From Euborellia annulipes (lineage: Eukaryota > Arthropoda > Insecta > Dermaptera > Anisolabididae), in assembly GCA_023213315.1 (NCBI GenBank), contig JAKCPI010002728.1:159634-223633 (forward strand): a stretch of 64,000 bases of DNA, given 5' to 3'. The notes beneath the pieces were generated by a model. The model was given only the letters and a program-made list of their open reading frames with translations, was not told the origin of the DNA and searched no databases. Both the position numbers and the translations under genes were made by a program. Positions 1 through 10,579 of this stretch are shown here, piece by piece; the stretch's first letter is position 1, and every line of letters starts with the position of its first letter.

Positions 1-580
1 AATTTTATTTTTTAGTTATATATTTTATCAACATCCAGATTGTGAACTCTAGTCCTAATATGAAAATTAAACCCAGTTTTAACTTTACTTGTTCCCATAA
101 TTAAATATGCATATTCTCATGTGTTACGACTTTTTAGAAAGATTTAATTTAATTACTATAATAACAATGTTAAAACATCTGAAAATGAATGAATGAAAAG
201 CCTAAGTAAAATTATGTAACGATTAGATTTTTTTATGTGTTTAATTTATAATGATAATAATTAGTTTCATTTCCAAATCGGAACAAAAAAATAAAAAATA
301 AATAAATTTTTTTGATCACTTAATTATGAAAAAGTAAATATTCAAACAATGAAGGATGAATTTTTGGTTGTAAATAAATCATCTGATGTCTTGTTTAAAT
401 ATCATTATGAAAAATACCACGCTGAAAAGTGCATTTGAATTCACAATGAATCAATTTTTAAAATGTTTAATTTATTGAACAATAATTTATAAGTATATAA
501 ACAAAAATATTAATTAAGAATAAACATTTAAAATAATTAGTCTATTAAATTGAATAGCAAGAAACAAAAAATTGGGTTGG
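1..580. other. AT-rich stretch, nothing recognised
   Basis: Very AT-rich sequence without a long open frame, TIR pair or tRNA-like box. I see nothing beyond short homopolymer runs. Confidence 0.5.
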
Positions 581-1170
581 ATTACTCGGTAATCGAAAGT
601 TGTGTGGTGTCAGATTTTGTGTGACATGTATTTAGTTCGACAAGGGTAATTGAATTAAGATGTAAAATTTATAAGTATGGGAAAATATTTATATTTGATA
701 CCATGGAACATTTCTCCTATCTTTTCTATGGAGTACAAGAGTAAAGTGGTCTCAGAAGATTTCAATCACATAATGAGAATATACATTTTAAAGAGCATCT
801 AAAAAATAATTGATTTTGAATTTTAAAAAAATCGTTGGAGAAATTTTGAGAAAATCGAAAAAAACTGAAAAAGTACATCAGTAAAGTACTAGTAATCTTT
901 GGTGATTTTGATTAAAAGCTTATTTTTCGGTCCAGGAGGGTGTTTAACTTAAATATAAAATTTCAGCCTCATACTCAATTCCTTCATGCTTAAAATTGAA
1001 CACACACACCCACACACCCACACCCCCACACACACACACACAAAGACCATGTCAAAACCATTTTTGGATTCAGGGGCTCAAAACGTGAAGATCCATCAAA
1101 ATCTCGACATCGAATTTTGACATGAAAAATATTTTCTATATATATATTAATATATAATAGGTAAGAGAAA
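581..1170 (+). repeat. R1 repeat copy a, 5'-truncated
   Basis: This R1 copy lacks the left half of the 5' hairpin and starts at its right half (GGTAATCGAAAGTTGTG). It then runs through the conserved body: the CCATGG-containing block near 700, the AGTAAAGTACTAGTA block near 880, and a CA/CCCA microsatellite at about 1001-1042. It ends at the 3' terminus GGTAAGAGAAA. It is collinear with the copies near 26.2, 28.6, 38.1 and 48.8 kb. There is no coding capacity. Confidence 0.85.
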
Positions 1171-1546
1171 AAAAGAGATAATCTTTAGATGAACTTTAAG
1201 ACGATTCAACATTTATTAGTGAAATGTACAAGGATAAGAATGAAATGCTATGTTATTTTTTTTATATTGATTGACATTTATGGGATTGATAATTATATTT
1301 TATCTTGACTCAAAAAAAATGATAAATACCATGTGAATCCATTTTAAAAGAATGTTAAATGCTAATCATCTAAATAAAGGTTACGGGGATGATTTAATTT
1401 ATAAAATGAGAAAAGAAATTTAAATTTTGAGATTCGTATATAATACAAGGAGAAATGTCACAAGATTTTCCTATATTCGGACAGTAAGGGGCAACAATCG
1501 AAGTGGTAATTTGCGTTCAAACCAGAGCCCTAATTATATTTAAGTA
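1171..1546. other. AT-rich stretch, nothing recognised
   Basis: No open frame, repeat end or motif that I can support between the R1 copy and the SINE fragment. Confidence 0.45.
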
Positions 1547-1651
1547 GCCTTCGGGCTTGGTGTTAGCGCGCTAACCTCGTATACCAAAAGTCGCGGGTTC
1601 GGACCCCAGGCAGACCGATGATTTTATTTAAGCCATTTGGATACCAAATGT
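1547..1651 (+). mobile_element. S1 SINE head fragment
   Basis: Contains the S1 5' region (CTTCGGGCTTGGTGTTAGCG, A-box-like), the B-box-like GGTTCGGACCCC and the motif AAGCCATTTGGATACCAAATG. The 3' half and poly(A) tail are missing. No target duplication is evident. Confidence 0.75.
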
Positions 1652-1779
1652 TACACAAAACTGTTTATGAATTTTACATTCGGGTAAGTGAAAAAGTTTA
1701 TATACTAAAAAATTGAACTTTCTGAACCAATTTATTATTTCATAAAAGGGTTTATGAAAAATTTCATACACAAGTTAAA

Positions 1780-1874
1780 AAAAAAAAAAAACCGCTCCTC
1801 GAGAGGTTTGAACTCGAGCTCTTGGTTTCTTGCCTAAATATGTATAACGCCTCTACCAACTGGACTACTTACTT
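1780..1874 (-). repeat. tRNA-like sequence, probably a SINE head or pseudo-tRNA
   Basis: Read on the minus strand, there is an A-box-like AGTTGGTAGAGGCG followed about 40 bases later by a B-box-like GAGTTCAAACCTC. An A-rich/T-rich run adjoins it at 1777-1790. The ends do not pair as an acceptor stem, so I do not call a functional tRNA gene. Confidence 0.4.
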
Positions 1875-2831
1875 TGTTAAGAATAACATCCTTTTTAAGC
1901 TACTTAAATTTAATTCATATTTTTTTTTTCTTAATAAACTAGAATATGAATTTTATTTCACAAACTGAGTATATTAAAATTCAAGCACGTAAGTATTTGA
2001 AAAACGATTGAAAATTCATATTTTTATTATAGTGTATATAAAGAGGAATTATTTTTTATAAGCAATTGATCTCTAAAAGGGTAAAATATGAAATAGTCAA
2101 GCATTTTATGAAAAAGAAAAAAAAATGCAACTTGTCAAAAATGTATTTTTATGTGTTCTCGTCACAACAACAATAACATTGCCAAGCGAGAATTGAACTC
2201 GATGAAATGTGTAAAGAAAAAACTTCCCTTCCAGCATCAATAAAATGAAATTTTGCTTACTTATCAACTATTGAAATCTTAGAGCTCTTTATCAAATTAT
2301 CCATATGTTTGTTCCTCTCCCTTTCAGAAAAAACAGACAAAGAAAAAACAGTATGGTGTAGTAAAATAAACAAAAAAAAGAGGGTTTGTTCAGAATTGTT
2401 AAAGTTGATAAAAAAAAATCAACGCAAACTTTTCAACTAAAAAGAGACTCTTTTTATTTAATAAAGTGACATTCAGTGACGTCATTAATTAAGGAAGAGA
2501 ATTTTTAATATATCTTTTTTTTTTAATAATAATAATACCCTTACAATTTCATTTTCAACTAAATCATGAGAAAATTGATATGAAATTTCATATAAAGGTA
2601 GAAGAAAATTGCATCTGCATCGCAATTAGGTATTTATTTCCAGAGGTCTCTCAACTACAATACACCTACTACATACAGAATTCCTATTAACACTTTAATG
2701 AATTTAAACTAAAATGGAGCTTGAAAATCTATTAAATTTGTTAATTAAATAATGGTAAATGAATTTTCATTCCATTTGAATAAATATAATATGGAATGGA
2801 ATTGAAAAAATTTATTTATAAATTACTGTTT
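1875..2831. other. AT-rich stretch with one isolated B-box-like motif
   Basis: Mostly low-complexity AT-rich DNA. A minus-strand GAGTTCAATTCTC near 2187-2200 matches a pol III B box, but no matching A box or cloverleaf is visible. Short (ATA)n runs occur near 2527. Confidence 0.4.
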
Positions 2832-3509
2832 TTTTTTAATCTGGTGTGACTGTCGCACAGCACACAACTTTTTCTTTCCTTCGGTAAGAATACAAGATGT
2901 AAAATTTATAAACATGGAAAAATATTTATATTTTGTTATCATGGCAACCATTTCTCCTATCTCTCCTATGAAGTGCAAGAGTAAAGTGGCCCTCGGGGCA
3001 TGGTGTAGAGGTTAGCGTGCTAACCTCATATACCAAACGTCGCGGGTTCGGACCCCAGGCAGTCCGATGATTTTATATAAGGCATTTGGATACCAAATGA
3101 CTTATATAGAATGCCTGGACCCCAATATGTATAATTATAAATAACGGATATCGTTTAAAGTCTTAAATGGCCTAAGTTGCCGAAAAGACTGTGTGAATGC
3201 GTGTGTGAGTGTGAGTGTGAATGAGAAAAAAGTGTAAATGTTTTTTATAATAAAAAAAAAAAAAAAGAGTAAAGTGGTCTTCAAAAGATTTCAATGGCAA
3301 AATGAGCATATAGACTTTTAAAGAGCATCTAAAAAATAATTGATAAAATCCTTGGAGCGAATTTTGAAAAAATCAGAAAAAACTGAAAAAGTACCTCAGT
3401 AAAGTACTAGTACTTTTTGGCCGATTTTGTTTAAAAGCTTATTTTCACGGTCCGGGAGGGTGCCTAATTTAAATATAAAATTTCAGCCTCATAGCTCAAT
3501 TCCTTCATC
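2832..3509 (+). repeat. R1 repeat copy b, split by an S1 SINE and 3'-truncated
   Basis: The copy starts with TCTGGTGTGACTGTCGCACA and continues to the GAGTAAAGTGG block. There it is interrupted by the SINE at 2990-3264, resumes at 3265, and stops at the ATTCCTTCAT motif, so the microsatellite and 3' hairpin are missing. The right hairpin arm is also absent. The SINE is therefore younger than this R1 copy. Confidence 0.85.
2990..3264 (+). mobile_element. Full-length S1 tRNA-derived SINE with target duplication
   Basis: A pol III A-box-like TGGTGTAGAGGTTAG is at 3001-3015 and a B-box GGTTCGGACCCC at 3045-3056. These are followed by the S1 body, a TG-rich segment (GTGTGAGTGTGAGTGTGAATG) and a poly(A) tail. 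It is flanked by a perfect 13-bp target duplication, AAGAGTAAAGTGG, at 2977-2989 and 3265-3277. This is the hallmark of LINE-mediated retrotransposition. It encodes no protein. Confidence 0.93.
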
Positions 3510-3635
3510 AAAGTAAAACTGCTCTTGGGAGAAAAAAGAATGAATAGTTGGGCATTATTAAAAAAAATGAAATTTATATGAAATTATTAAATTTCCGAAG
3601 TTAATTTTAAAATTATAATTATAAAAAATGAGGAA

Positions 3636-3794
3636 CCAAATGGCTTAAATAGAAATGCCTGCACCCCAATAGATATATTTAAAGATACGAGTATCGTTAA
3701 AAGTCTTAAATGGCCTAGGTTGCCGAAAAGACTGTGAGGAAGTGTGTGTGAATGAGAGTGTGAATGAGAAAAAGGTGTGAATGTTAAAAAAAAA
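3636..3794 (+). mobile_element. 5'-truncated S1 SINE with target duplication
   Basis: Holds only the 3' half of S1, starting at CCAAATGGCTTAAAT, through GCCGAAAAGACTG and the TG-rich tail to poly(A). It is flanked by AAAAAATGAGGAA at 3623-3635 and 3795-3807. The duplication shows it was truncated during integration, not by later deletion. Confidence 0.82.
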
Positions 3795-3949
3795 AAAAAA
3801 TGAGGAAGTCGCGGGATTCGGACTCCAGTAATTTTCAGCAGTGCTTTTTTTTCTATTTAGAAGTTAAGGTAAAAAACGAAATTAGTATTTTCTAATTTGT
3901 TCTCATTTAATAATATATATATGCTGTAATATGCCCTTGACTTATGGCT

Positions 3950-4012
3950 CAGAGGTATTAGCTTCTGCTGCCAAAGGTCGAGAGTTCGCATCCCGTCCCA
4001 CGCGAAATAATT
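3950..4012 (+). repeat. tRNA-like sequence (pseudo-tRNA or SINE head)
   Basis: TATGGCTCAGAGGTATTAGC (A-box-like) is followed at tRNA-like spacing by GAGAGTTCGCATCCCGTCCC (B-box-like). The outer ends do not form a convincing acceptor stem and no poly(A) tail follows directly. It is either a tRNA pseudogene or the head of a different SINE. Confidence 0.4.
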
Positions 4013-5230
4013 CAATTGAATTGGATCTAAAATATCAAAAAACTTAAAAATAAATTATATAAGCTTAATATAAAATCATTATTAGACCCTACATTCTCAA
4101 AAGTGTTGGTCCCTGGTGAAATGACTCTAATTCCTTTCTTTATTTAAAATTGACAAAGTGTGGCGCTATAATACCTCTTAATTGATATAATTTTTGTGAT
4201 CCCTTTATATAATAGCACTTTTATCTAACTTGACTAGAAATCAATAAAAAGAAAAATAAGATTGATTATAAATCCAATGTTATGGTTTTAAGTAAAATTA
4301 ATTTCCACATGTATGATCATGTGACCATCACACACCCTCACAAACTAATCAATCATCTTATCAAGATATAAAGAATCACTTGGGGTCTTTCTTTAATGCC
4401 TCTCTTTTTTTTCTCAAAGGTCGTATAAGTCCAGGAAAAGAATTAATTTTAAGCTTACTCTTATAAAAATTCCACTTGTATTAGAAAAAAGAAAAAAAAT
4501 AATACGATGGAAAATCTTAATAAGAAGAAAAGAAAAGGAGTTTCTTTGTCATTTAGGTCAAGGGTTGTTTGGTGAGGAACGTCAAATAAGTCTAGTGCTC
4601 TACAAATACTAAGGAAGAGCCCTATAATGTATAGCGATACAATGCTGCGTTTACAAATTTCAACTTTTGGCTGTTGTAATGGTCAACAGAGAAAAATTGC
4701 GAAACCTCTGAGCTTATCTCTGGCTCTTAGAGGAAGGCTGCCTATCACGCTTTTTTTTTGACAGAGAAACCCTTTAGAAAGCAAAGCATCTTATCTTGCT
4801 GATATCATCAACATTTGCTTTGGGGCAGAAAAACCCTCTTCAACATAATAATAAGCAGAAATAAATGCAAAGTATCAAAAGATCACGTAAGCAATTGATA
4901 CGCTCATTACTATATTGTTAATTAAATTTGCATAAAAGAAAAAAAAAAATTTCAACGAAAATTGAAATAGTTAAATAGATTCTTGTTTATTATAGTAATA
5001 AAAAGTTGAGATCAACCGTATTTTTTCATGAAAACTACACTCTTAAATGTTAATTAAATTATACCCTTAGGAGGATCGTTCACATATAACTGTTCATATT
5101 TAAAAGAAGAGAAAGATGTTTCTGGGAGCCAAGGGATTCTGAATTCGAGTTTGAACAAACTTAAAAAAAAAAAAAAAAATAAACCTCCTCTCTCTATTCA
5201 ACCAAATGTAAATATAGCGAACCTTATAAT
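4013..5230. other. Intergenic or intronic stretch; more complex part at 4550-4850
   Basis: No repeat family recognised. The part at about 4550-4850 has a more even base composition than its surroundings and contains direct sequence such as GCTGATATCATCA, but I find no conserved reading frame or splice-site pair. The rest is AT-rich. Confidence 0.35.
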
Positions 5231-5239
5231 TGAACTCAA

Positions 5240-5815
5240 TATTTGACATCCAAGCTTTTGGGGGATTGGGATTCGATATCCTCTGCCAATAAAGTCTTTG
5301 CAAAGAAGGAAGGGTCTCGGGCTTTATTCCAAAGGCCGCTAAACGGCTCATTCTTCACTCGCGTCTCGTTACAAATTGCCTTTTTCTTTTTTTTTTTTTT
5401 TTTTTTTTTTTTTCTTTTTCTTTTTTCATCCAAAAAGAACGCCCCGGTCTGTTCTTTCGCGCAGGGATTATCTCGCTAGATGGATTCCGGGCAAAGGGAC
5501 GGACGCTTACGGTCAATTTTGAAAGTAGTAGTGTATAGATATATACCTCAGGGTTTGGGTTCCGACATCTGTTTAAGCCCTTTGTTGTGAAAGCGGAGAA
5601 TGCCTGCGCATATGGCGCCTCCCTCTCGTGCAATGCCCATCGTTTTCGTTCGTCGTCGCCCGCCCGCCCTTTGCGTTCAAAACGTCGCCCAGTGCACCCG
5701 GCTGGGCTCGGCTCTGTACCATCCCGGCTGCTGCCAACGGCTGTGATCGATGTCATGAGGGATGCCGATGATTCAACATCTCGACACACGAACCACCACG
5801 TTTCGCACATTTGAT
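5240..5815. promoter_or_regulatory. GC-rich single-copy-looking island
   Basis: This block of about 575 bp is much richer in GC and CpG than its surroundings and is interrupted only by a poly(T) tract at 5381-5420. Both strands carry long open frames here, including a 151-codon minus-strand frame at 5355-5810 beginning with ATG. That is expected in GC-rich DNA, and its poly-lysine end is just the T tract. None of its sequence is repeated elsewhere in the window. A CpG-rich regulatory element or a promoter/first exon is more likely than a protein, but I cannot choose between them. Confidence 0.4.
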
Positions 5816-6479
5816 TAAATTTATATATAAAAAAAAAAAACCAAAATCAGAACAAATTAAATTCCGATTTATTAAAAGTTACGCGCTTATGCAAAATTAT
5901 GTTAGATGGATATGTTAAAGAAGAACATTATTCGTCGTTCTTTTTTACAAGACAAGAAAAGACATTATCTGTGAAGAAATCGAATATTCGAAAATGGATG
6001 TTTTCTCTCTATCTCTCATTTCATTGCCTATTCATTTATTCGAATCTTGAAAATAATTCTGAATGACAAAAAAAAAATCTTTGTTGAATTTATTAAAGCA
6101 CAACAAGGTGCCATACGAAAATACAAATATATATGAAGAGAAAAAAATAAGGCAGGATAACTAAATAAACATTAACGTTACATTGTGGACAAAAGATAGC
6201 AGGGCCCTTCATGTTTGTTAGTCTTGTTTCGATTAATAATGCACCAGTTCAGGGTTTCTCAAAATGGGGGATCGGAAACGATCCTGTAAGGGTCGCAACA
6301 AGTTTGTTTTATTTTTTTTTTTAATATAGGCTATTAGTAATATCAACACTATATAAACAAAGTAAACAATAATTTAAATAAATAACACTTATCTACAAAA
6401 TCAATATTTTAGTGTCTTCGTTCTTTGCATTAACCCAAGATTTCAAGTAAACATTTAAAAAGAGATATGACCGAGAGAG
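5816..6479. other. AT-rich stretch with a possible hAT end near 6250
   Basis: Mostly AT-rich. CAGGGTTTCTCAAAATGGGG at about 6250 resembles a hAT-type terminus, but the partner end is not visible. No gene is supported. Confidence 0.35.
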
Positions 6480-6487
6480 ATGCAAAC

Positions 6488-6942
6488 CAGTGGCGTCATT
6501 TGGGGGGGGGGGGGGAGCAGGGGGCATTTGCCCCCCCTCCCCAAGGGTTCTGATTTTTAAGAAATTTTATACTTATATTTTAAATAAAATATTACAAAAT
6601 ATATATACGAGTATATAAACTGTACAAAATTAAACAATTAATTAAATATCTTTTGGCCAAATTTGAGTACCTATTTGTAAGAAAATTTAAAGAAAAAAAG
6701 CAAACGTGTGGGGTCGTAGGACCCCCGAGAGAAGGAGAAGGTGGGCGTGGCCTCGCCAAGACTTCGGCTAATCTCGCCTTCCTCCGCCTTCACTCGGGCG
6801 CTGAGAACGCATTTTGGTTAGGAACGCATTTTTGTTACGTTACATTTTCTTCCAATTCACCCTGGTTAAGCCACGTTAAAGAACTTCGTTCCAAAAAAGC
6901 TTGCCCCCCCCCCCCCAAGAAAAAGTTGAAATGACGCCACTG
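6488..6942. mobile_element. hAT-type non-autonomous element, 455 bp
   Basis: Terminal inverted repeats CAGTGGCGTCATTT (left) and its complement AAATGACGCCACTG (right) enclose a body with poly(G) and poly(C) runs just inside the ends. A perfect 8-bp target duplication, ATGCAAAC, lies at 6480-6487 and 6943-6950. An 8-bp duplication plus a CAGTGGCG terminus fits hAT. No transposase frame is present, and the 93-codon frame inside is accidental. Confidence 0.9.
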
Positions 6943-6950
6943 ATGCAAAC

Positions 6951-7560
6951 CTGTCCGTCAAACAACCTGCTTACTATCAGGGTAAAGAAGAAAAATATAG
7001 GAAGTAAAAAAAAAGTTGGGTCATAGCTCGAGTAACTCATGGTCTTAATCTAATATACCGGTATATACCCTTTCTGAAAAAATATCTCTAAAATATTCAA
7101 ATTTAATTCAATATTAGTAAAACTTGTGGTTAGTGATCCTATAAACCTGTAACCCTTTAAACTGCAAACTTTACTTTCCTCTAAATTAATTCTAAACTAG
7201 TATCATGAATAACGGAAAATTAAAATTGTTTAATTATAAAATTAAAATATAAGAAAGAAATCAATTTTTAATAAGATATTTGAAAAAAAAAAAAAAACAA
7301 CCTCTTGCAAGTTGAAAAGTAGTTGTTATTTAATAAACTGTGAAGTATATTCATAACAATAAAAATGACAAGAGCCATAATCACTTTGAAAGCAATGCGA
7401 ACGTCTACCTTGAACAATCCACTTCATCTAACGATTCCTTTCAATTCCGTCAATTATTTATTTCATTTGAAATGAAACAATAATTTAAAAAAAATTGTTA
7501 ATATATTGTATAATTTCCAGGATAGGATTTTTATCTCAAATAAAAGCAACGAGGAAAGAC
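6951..7560. other. AT-rich stretch, nothing recognised
   Basis: No repeat end or coding signal that I can support. Confidence 0.4.
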
Positions 7561-7601
7561 TAATGTTTTGTTTTTGACCTCGGGATCTTTCTAGTATATT
7601 T

Positions 7602-7775
7602 ATGAAGAGGGATTGGACAAAGCTGCATCGATTGGATGACATGCTCTTGTCTGTTGGTGACATCCACTTGGACATCCGAGGGCTTCTGATTAGGCCTATT
7701 ATTTGTCCTCTCATTAACAGGATATTTCAAGTCTCTAGAGAATTTTCAATACTATTAATTGAAATGGATAATTAA
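7602..7775 (+). CDS. Possible short coding frame or exon, 57 codons
   Basis: An ATG frame of 57 codons lies in a short segment (about 7560-7740) of normal complexity inside AT-rich DNA. The translation is amphipathic, begins MKRDWTKLHRLDDMLL and contains GDIHLDIRGLL. The frame is open upstream to a TGA at 7575-7577. A good 3' splice-site-like string (TTTGTCCTCTCATTAACAG) ends near 7721, so splicing could begin inside it. I do not recognise a protein family. It could be an exon fragment, part of a decayed transposon, or a chance frame. Confidence 0.2.
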   Translation: MKRDWTKLHRLDDMLLSVGDIHLDIRGLLIRPIICPLINRIFQVSREFSILLIEMDN

Positions 7776-7879
7776 TTAGTTTGATGTTAAATTATCGAAT
7801 TCATTAAATATTTAATAAAATACATAATAGGTCTGGATCAAAAGCATGTTCTATGACTTTGAGGGTATAGTATTTTTTT

Positions 7880-8620
7880 AAAGCGTGTTAGATTTTGGTT
7901 ACTATAAAGGCGGCTTACACACGTAACTGCAAACTTGACAAGCGTGCAATCTTTTTGTACTACAGGCAAACTGTAGCGTCTGTAAGAGAATTTTGCCCAA
8001 GCATTTTAATTGTGCAAGCCGCTTGATGCTCGATTGAATTTTAATAATGCTCAAGCATATATGCAAAACTCTCCGCCATTTTATAGACGTCTTGACATTT
8101 GATTTTAATATATATTATATTTATTCATTTAAAATTTAAATTTAAATATTAATATTTATTGTGTCTCTATTTAAAGCAAGTGTGTATTTCTTGTTAACTT
8201 CGAATAAATAACCTTCCGAGTTTGACATTTTTAGGTTAAGATATTTCTTGCCAAAGCATACTTGTATCGTGTTGCCGAAGGGAATTTGTGCATGCTGGTA
8301 CAGTGAGCGCCACAATTAAGTCCCCGCATGATAGCTAGAGCTTTAAGTATATGATAAATGGTGAAATAATTTTAAATTTGAAAAGGTAAAATAAAATCAT
8401 CTATCTGTACCAGATTTTACTTTTTACCTTTTCGGTCATTAAAATTAATTCACTATACACCATATTCAATACCATATAGCTACTTAGAGCTCTTTCAAGT
8501 GGGAACTTAATTGTGGCGCTCACTGTACAAAAAGATTGCACATGCATGCTTGTCAAGTGTGCAGTTACGTGTGTAGATGCCTTTAGAGTTTGGTTGCTGT
8601 AAGTTAAACAGCTAAAAGAC
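7880..8620. mobile_element. Diverged fold-back element carrying an M1 insertion
   Basis: The left arm near 7905-7962 (CACACGTAACTGCAAACTTG, then GCAATCTTTTTGTA) is matched by an inverted right arm at about 8526-8590. The M1 element at 8299-8527 sits between them, next to the inner end of the right arm. Outer boundaries are diverged and no target duplication could be fixed. No open frame is significant. Confidence 0.6.
8299..8527. mobile_element. M1 palindromic TA-flanked MITE, copy A
   Basis: Nearly the whole element folds on itself. The left end TACAGTGAGCGCCACAATTA is matched by TAATTGTGGCGCTCACTGTA at the right. TA at both edges is the expected duplication of Tc1/mariner-type elements. 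The body is also palindromic, including the blocks TTTTACCTTTTC and GTATATGG. It is non-autonomous; compare copies B, C and D. Confidence 0.88.
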
Positions 8621-8627
8621 CTGTTTT

Positions 8628-9800
8628 GGATTCCATTGGAAGGACGAGCGAAGCGATTAATCGAAAACATCATTAGTGAGCTAATCATTTGAGTTGACTA
8701 CGTTTCATGAACCAAAAACTAATTTCTGCAACTTATAATATTACTTATATAACAGTAATTCGATTTATTTTCCCCTAAGATATTTTGTGCCCTTCAAAGA
8801 GGGTGCCATATGGCTATTTTGAGAATCACATATATAGAGATAAAGGAAGAGAGAGAAGTAATATTATTCTATGACTCTACTTTATCAAATAAATTGTTGT
8901 TGAACAAGTTCTACAAATTTTAGGGGTCGATAGTTTAGTTCCCAAATGTGGCGTGTGTTTGTGTTTGTTCGAGCGCGAAAGCATCTTGTATAAAATTTAG
9001 AATCATATAAATTATATTAATTTGAAAGAACTTAAATTTCATCGCCATCAACATAAATATGGTAACTTTGACTTCCGGTTTTTGTGATTTTTTTTCTGGA
9101 ATTTAATAATAATAATAATTGCATTTTGATATATCATTAACTTAAAAAAATTTTCTTTTTTTACTAAAATAAAATAATAATAAATTATATTTAGAGAAAG
9201 ACTTGTTTGATAAATCTGACTTCTAAAATGACGGAAGTGTCGCCATATTGATGAGAAAAACAATAAAATTAACGTTATTTTACAAAAAAAAAAAAAATTG
9301 ATATTAATGATGTTTAAAGCACTTTAAAAAAAATTAGTAATTTTACTCTTTGAGTGAGAAGAAATGTCAATAAGAGAGGGAAAAATTGCTTTCGGAAGAT
9401 GATATGAAATCATGATAGTGTTTAAATTTAATTTTCTAAAGTCAATATCGAAAGAATATTGGCTTAAGAATAATAAAAAAAAGCGAGTTTGAAATTCATA
9501 CGAGTGAACCCTTTATTTCTCACGGGGGAATTTAATAAATTCAATTAAATCTATAAAAATAATTGGACGATGTTATGTATGACGGAACCAAGCGTCATTA
9601 ACCTAAATCTCAGATAAAGGGCATTTTATTTGCACACTTGTAAACAAACCCAATGACAATGACTTTTTTTCTTGTTTTATACAAAAAAAAGTGCACAGAG
9701 TAATAATGTTGTGATTTAAAGAGGTAGATCTTTTTCTCAACAAGATGGCGGTCTTATCTTAATTTAGACCATAATGGCGCTTGGCTCCTTTATGCATAAC
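8628..9800. other. AT-rich stretch, nothing recognised
   Basis: Includes an (AAT)n run near 9105-9120 that could be an old LINE tail. No other supportable feature. Confidence 0.4.
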
Positions 9801-9807
9801 ATTGTCC

Positions 9808-10081
9808 CAGTAGCGTATCCAGGTGGGGGCGAAGGGGGGCTCTCACCCCCCCCCCTCCTCCAGGCGCATCAAGCTTTTGGCGCCCCTCGCGCATCCGCTT
9901 TTTCCCAAAATCTCCGTCATTTTTTTTGAAATTTCATAATAAACTCATTTTATATCACAATTCCCGAGAAAAATTACAAAAAAAAGCCCGAACGAGATTC
10001 GAATACTATAAAAAAAAAAAAAAAAAACGGCGCCCCAGTTGAGCTTCGACCCTCCGCCCTCAAAGGCTAGTTACGCCGCTG
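9808..10081. mobile_element. hAT-type MITE, 274 bp
   Basis: The left end CAGTAGCGTATCCAGG and right end GTTACGCCGCTG are imperfect inverted repeats. The flanks carry a perfect 8-bp duplication, CATTGTCC, at 9800-9807 and 10082-10089. The body has C- and G-runs at the left and an A-run in the right half. No transposase. Confidence 0.88.
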
Positions 10082-10257
10082 CATTGTCCAATTATAAAAA
10101 TAATTTTTATCTGGTGGAGTCGACAATATATTTAATAATAATAGAATTGAACGAATTATATATATTTTGTAATTCTTTGTACAGCATTAATGTAATAATC
10201 AAAGGCAATTAACATTCTCGGTATATGGGAGAGGGAATTTGAGTGAAATTGATTTTA

Positions 10258-10490
10258 AATATTCAAGCTGAGTCGGCGGGGCCGAAGGGAGCGCCATTGC
10301 CACTTTGATGCATTGCAGCCTGTTTATTACGTTTCCCGGCCAGTTGCATAGCAATGGGAATTTAGTATGACGCAATGCATAAACCGGCGAATTCTAAAGC
10401 AGCAAGGTGCACCCCACGACACTCTTGGGTCAAGGAGCCCTTTCGAAAACACTTCGCATCAAGATCAAATGTTGTTCTAACTAATCGGGT
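10258..10490. promoter_or_regulatory. Regulatory-looking island with transcription-factor-like sites
   Basis: A block of balanced composition in AT-rich DNA, not repeated elsewhere in the window. It contains an RFX/X-box-like GTTGCATAGCAAT near 10344-10356, a posterior-Hox/CDX-like TTTATTACG near 10322-10330, ATGCAT motifs, and a TCF-like AGATCAAATG. A 66-codon ATG frame at 10375-10575 runs through it and matches no family I know. The density of motifs suggests an enhancer, but such motifs arise easily by chance. Confidence 0.35.
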
Positions 10491-10579
10491 TTTAAGGACT
10501 GGATTTGACTCAACAAAAAAAAATATTGTTTTGATTTCTCAAAACCAGATCGCCTATCGCCATATTAATTCCTAAACTA

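Noticed and set aside
1780..4012. Functional tRNA genes suggested by A- and B-box-like strings
   Set aside because: No acceptor-stem pairing or plausible cloverleaf. SINE heads or pseudo-tRNAs fit better.
3950..5230. Open reading frames as exons of one gene across the first 5 kb
   Set aside because: No frame longer than chance, no paired donor and acceptor with coding potential.
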